A stretch of DNA of 64,000 bases, from positions 186,001 to 250,000 of the forward strand of contig NZ_JAAIKC010000002.1 of the NCBI RefSeq assembly GCF_010820665.1, written 5' to 3'. The position numbers were made by a program, and so were the translations under genes. This document shows, piece by piece, positions 63,926 to 64,000 of the stretch (position 1 is its first letter; the number at the start of each line of letters is the position of its first letter). The DNA is from Paenibacillus sp. SYP-B3998. GTDB lineage: Bacteria; Bacillota; Bacilli; Paenibacillales; NBRC-103111. Under the pieces are notes generated by a model. The model was not told the origin of the DNA and did no database searches. It was given only the letters and a program-made list of their open reading frames with translations.

Positions 63926-64000
63926 CTAGTCACCGCAAATGGCATTTTCAATCACAAATCCAACCATTTCTTGATGTCTGTACCCTTCAATTTCCTTCAC
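63926..64000 (-). CDS. C-terminal end of an upstream cobalamin gene, probably cbiH60
   Basis: Only the last 24 codons are in the window, ending IENAICGD then TAG. By the published gene order of B. megaterium (cbiW-cbiH60-cbiX-cbiJ..), the gene directly before cbiX would be the C17-methyltransferase CbiH60. Sequence of this short tail is not diagnostic. If so, it would fill the missing ring-contraction step. Confidence 0.45.
   Translation of the reverse strand: MKEIEGYRHQEMVGFVIENAICGD

Noticed and set aside
1-64000. tRNA, rRNA, CRISPR, insertion sequences or phage genes
   Set aside because: No cloverleaf with TTCRANY, no regularly spaced direct repeats, no transposase or integrase other than the chromosomal xerD.

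Overview
The window reads as chromosome of a spore-forming, low-to-moderate-GC Firmicute, most likely Paenibacillus or a close relative. The reasons are gene content and order: sporulation and germination genes (dacB-spmA-spmB, ytfJ, spoVAA/AB/AF, spoIIAA-spoIIAB-sigF, dacF, spoIIM, mciZ), menaquinol-type respiration control (resABCDE), T-box and FMN riboswitches, and Bacillus-like synteny. I see no rRNA, tRNA, CRISPR array, insertion sequence, phage or integrated element; this is core chromosome with short accessory patches.

Layout. 1-3.5 kb: a membrane-anchored unknown, a rhodanese, and serA behind a T-box leader whose specifier reads AGC (Ser). 3.5-13.1 kb (minus): resE, resD, resC, resB, resA (cytochrome c maturation plus two-component control), rluB, then spmB, spmA, dacB behind a sigma-E-like promoter. 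13.1-14.6 kb (plus): an ArsB/NhaD-type transporter with a short terminator-bearing leader. 14.6-24.3 kb (minus): ytfJ, ytfI, scpB, scpA, a degenerate site-2-protease paralog, ribH-ribBA-ribE-ribD behind an FMN riboswitch, ppiB, lysA. 24.5-27.2 kb (minus): spoVAF, spoVAB, spoVAA with a sigma-G-like promoter but without spoVAC/AD/AE. 27.3-29.1 kb: DUF378 protein, a 53-codon small gene, a DadA-like FAD oxidoreductase. 29.2-32.1 kb (minus): sigF, spoIIAB, spoIIAA with a good sigma-H promoter, and dacF. 32.2-37.8 kb (minus): nucleoside salvage (pdp, two tandem purine nucleoside phosphorylases, deoB) interrupted by a CuA-type cupredoxin and an orphan YvyF-like zinc protein. 37.9-42.3 kb (minus): xerD, yqzK, fur, spoIIM, endonuclease Q, nudF. 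42.4-45.1 kb: mciZ (plus) overlapping a DUF3866 gene, an M20 peptidase, and the mini-gene prli42. 45-50.2 kb (minus): bkdB, bkdAB, bkdAA, lpdV, whose intergenic leaders carry repeated hairpins. 50.4-55 kb: DUF2627 gene, a coupled steA / GT2 / MraY-like cassette, and five small unknown genes. 55.1-64 kb (minus): an anaerobic cobalamin operon cbiX-J-C-D-ET-L-F-G-A, with the tail of a further gene (probably cbiH60) at the edge.

How they work together. The largest theme is sporulation. Several genes have motifs matching the compartment in which their B. subtilis counterparts act: sigma-H for spoIIA, sigma-E for dacB-spmAB, spoIIM and mciZ, sigma-G for spoVA and ytfJ. The second theme is cofactor supply (riboflavin, cobalamin, cytochrome c assembly), feeding respiration and branched-chain keto-acid oxidation. 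The most interesting non-standard signals are the repeated hairpin leaders of the bkd genes, the uncharacterised steA-GT2-GT4 cassette, the S2P-like protein that has lost its HExxH motif, and the mciZ/DUF3866 overlap.
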